A stretch of DNA of 64,000 bases from Trichocoleus desertorum ATA4-8-CV12. Lineage in GTDB: Bacteria; Cyanobacteriota; Cyanobacteriia; FACHB-46. A model generated the notes under the pieces. It saw only the letters and a program-made list of their open reading frames with translations. It was not told where the DNA came from and made no database searches. The DNA lies in the NCBI GenBank assembly GCA_019358975.1, contig JAHHIL010000006.1:62001-126000 (forward strand). Reading direction: 5' to 3'. Below, one piece after another: positions 62,299-64,000 of the stretch; positions within the stretch are counted from its first letter, which is position 1, and each line of letters opens with the position of its first letter. The position numbers were made by a program, and so were the translations under genes.

Positions 62299-64000
62299 TT
62301 AATTCTCTGGCACGGTTAAATAAAGGCGGGCTCGCTGAGGTTGGCCCCAAATCACTTGCTCTTGCTTATAAATTGCCATCCCTGGTTTTGCCCCCTTGGG
62401 CTTGTAGACATATTTTGGCTCTGTGTAAACCACAGGAACTTGCTCGCTCTGACGGGCACGACTGTAATAGGCGGCTAAGTCAGCCGTAAATTGTAGGTCT
62501 GCTTCTTCAGGAACCTTTCCTGGTTCTAGCCGCAAGAGGACATGACTGCCAGGAATTTCTTGAGTGTGGAACCATAGGTCATAATCGCCAGCGAGTCGGA
62601 AGGTTAACTGATCATTTTGGCGATTATTGCGACCAATGAGTAACTCAAATCCGCTCGGCGTTTGAAAGCGATAGAATTCTGTACTAGTCTTACTCTCCGG
62701 GCGACTGCGATACTCCAGTGACTCCAAATATTGCTGCTGAATCAATTCATCGCGAATTTCTTCTAAAGCGATCAGGTCAGCGGGGACTTGATAGCTAGCC
62801 ATCTGCAATAGGGCCGCTTCTACTTGCTCCAGATAGTCCACCTCTACTTGTACCTCAGCTAGCAACGGCTCCACGGCCAAACGGGCTCGCTTAAGTTTCT
62901 GGTGTTTTTTGTAGAGAGACTGAGCATTCTGTACGGCGTTTTTCTCCGGATCGAGGGCGATCGCCACAGGTTGCTCAGTATGAAAATCTGCCAACGTCAT
63001 AGCTTTCATTCCGGGTTGCCATTCTTGCAAATGGGCCATCAATAAGTCTGCTTGCTCTCGGTATTGGTCGGCTTGGTCCGATTGCGCCAAGCGCTGCCGA
63101 AACAAGTCAGCTTTGAGCCGCACTTTGGCCAAGACATTATTTACTTTTTGGGTCAACTGATGATGAAGCTGCGCAAACTCCTGGCGATTGAGTTGGGCGG
63201 TGTAGTACTGGTTGAGCAAGGTTTGTACAGACTCGACCGCTTGCGTCTGACCCCAACCCAAAACGGTATACCCCTGCTGAGTCCAGCCTGGATGCAGTTC
63301 ACAACTTTCTAGCGATCGCAACCAAGTTTGCCAAGCTGCAAACAACCGCTGCCACTCTGACTCGTCTAGGTCTTCTGTCGATCGCTCTGGGTCAAGTTCT
63401 ATCGCCTGCAACATTGACAACACTAAGGCTGAGCTTAAGCCACGATAATTCTTGATTAAGGTGCGCCGCAAAGCCCCAGGCACCAGGCTAATCCGTTCTC
63501 GCCAACGTTCATACGGCTCACTTAAGCTAGGGGCTGGATCAGTAAGTGCAGGCGGTAATTCATAGGGTTGTCCTGTGAGAATGGGGCGAACGCTGGACTG
63601 CTGGGCACTGACTTGATGAGCCGCTGTCACAATCAAGTTCTCCTGGTTCGCCAGGATGGCATTGCTGTACTTGCCCATAATTTCGACATACAGGTGCCAC
63701 AACGGGGGATCTCCAGGCCGTCGCGCAAACTGTAAATCCAAAGCACGTTCCCAAGGGGCGATCGCCTCAATCGCAACCAGGGCCAAGCCGCCCAGTTGAT
63801 GTTGGAGTTGCTGGCTAAAGGTAAATGTGTCAGGGGTGCGAGGGGGTGGGTCGCCCATGCAAAGACGGGCTGCTTGCGGGTGCCAGGAAATAGTCAGCCA
63901 ACTCCGGTGCTTTAGAGTTCGCAAGGCAATGGCCAGAGTAAAGCGATCGCGCTGATAGACCTGCTCCAGTCGGGATGGCAGCCAATCAGCTCGAAGTTCA
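62299..64000 (-). CDS. NFACT-family protein (RqcH/Rqc2/FbpA homologue), partial 5' end
   Basis: Runs off the right edge: 567 codons are open to 64000 without a plausible start (an internal TTG at 63924 is not the real one, since the 25 codons before it read ELRADWLPSRLEQVYQ, the expected NFACT-N beginning). RqcH binds stalled 50S ribosomes and adds C-terminal alanine tails in ribosome quality control. Seen are the NFACT-N domain (WLTISWHPQAARL, LYVEIMGKYSNAIL), a coiled-coil middle (about 240-390 in the visible part), and the NFACT-R domain with LIGRNNRQNDQLTFRLA, YDLWFHTQEIPGSHVLLR and YTEPKYVYKPKGAKPGM. Only some 10-20 N-terminal residues are missing. Confidence 0.93.
   Translation of the reverse strand, partial: ELRADWLPSRLEQVYQRDRFTLAIALRTLKHRSWLTISWHPQAARLCMGDPPPRTPDTFTFSQQLQHQLGGLALVAIEAIAPWERALDLQFARRPGDPPLWHLYVEIMGKYSNAILANQENLIVTAAHQVSAQQSSVRPILTGQPYELPPALTDPAPSLSEPYERWRERISLVPGALRRTLIKNYRGLSSALVLSMLQAIELDPERSTEDLDESEWQRLFAAWQTWLRSLESCELHPGWTQQGYTVLGWGQTQAVESVQTLLNQYYTAQLNRQEFAQLHHQLTQKVNNVLAKVRLKADLFRQRLAQSDQADQYREQADLLMAHLQEWQPGMKAMTLADFHTEQPVAIALDPEKNAVQNAQSLYKKHQKLKRARLAVEPLLAEVQVEVDYLEQVEAALLQMASYQVPADLIALEEIRDELIQQQYLESLEYRSRPESKTSTEFYRFQTPSGFELLIGRNNRQNDQLTFRLAGDYDLWFHTQEIPGSHVLLRLEPGKVPEEADLQFTADLAAYYSRARQSEQVPVVYTEPKYVYKPKGAKPGMAIYKQEQVIWGQPQRARLYLTVPEN

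Overview
The window is chromosomal DNA from a cyanobacterium. It carries psaE (photosystem I), ndhO (NDH-1), a SigF-type sigma factor and a ferrochelatase with a chlorophyll-binding-type C-terminal segment, and the HIP1 octamer GCGATCGC is scattered throughout. The gene set (very large cell-surface repeat proteins, GDP-fucose and glycan genes, many GAF/PAS sensor kinases, CHAT/FHA proteins) fits a filamentous or otherwise complex cyanobacterium, perhaps Leptolyngbya/Trichocoleus-like. That placement is inference. No rRNA, tRNA, CRISPR array, transposase or phage gene was seen.

Layout. 1-6.2 kb is a minus-strand run: DUF6391-like membrane protein, psaE, fpg, ndhO, mdh and lnt (cut by the left edge), preceded by a proline-rich lipoprotein gene. 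6.8-15.5 kb holds sigF, mtnP, an orphan GAF histidine kinase with a downstream SRPBCC protein, a HerA-type ATPase, a DUF3598 protein and FtsX. 15.7-29.8 kb is occupied by two tandem paralogues of 2982 and 1651 codons. Each has four N-terminal modules of about 48 residues, then 28 or 14 cadherin/Ig-like 'tandem-95' domains, and a C-terminal PPC-like domain. They show recent internal duplication and gene conversion, and each is followed by a long perfect hairpin.

30-42 kb holds def, a small membrane protein and a signalling cluster. The cluster contains an FHA-PrsW intramembrane protease facing an apparent operon of zinc-ribbon/pseudokinase/PP2C phosphatase, CHAT-FHA protease and a 205-aa protein of unknown function. 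A 1183-aa hybrid histidine kinase follows. 42-53 kb is mainly metabolic and housekeeping: FKBP, gatB, argJ, hemH, DUF4126, recD2, DUF924 and a glutamate-type dehydrogenase with a candidate NtcA site. 53-57.5 kb is a glycan block: fcl, gmd, an initiating sugar transferase and a GT4. 57.8-64 kb holds a metal ABC permease, trpS, a methylenetetrahydrofolate reductase, an MpaB/DUF2236 protein, a candidate structured RNA, and an NFACT/RqcH-family gene cut by the right edge.

Most promising for new biology: the FHA/CHAT/PP2C/PrsW cluster, the recombining giant surface-protein pair with its unnamed N-terminal repeat, the candidate RNA at 62.06-62.18 kb, terminators built around HIP1 palindromes, and a PsaE with a long C-terminal tail.
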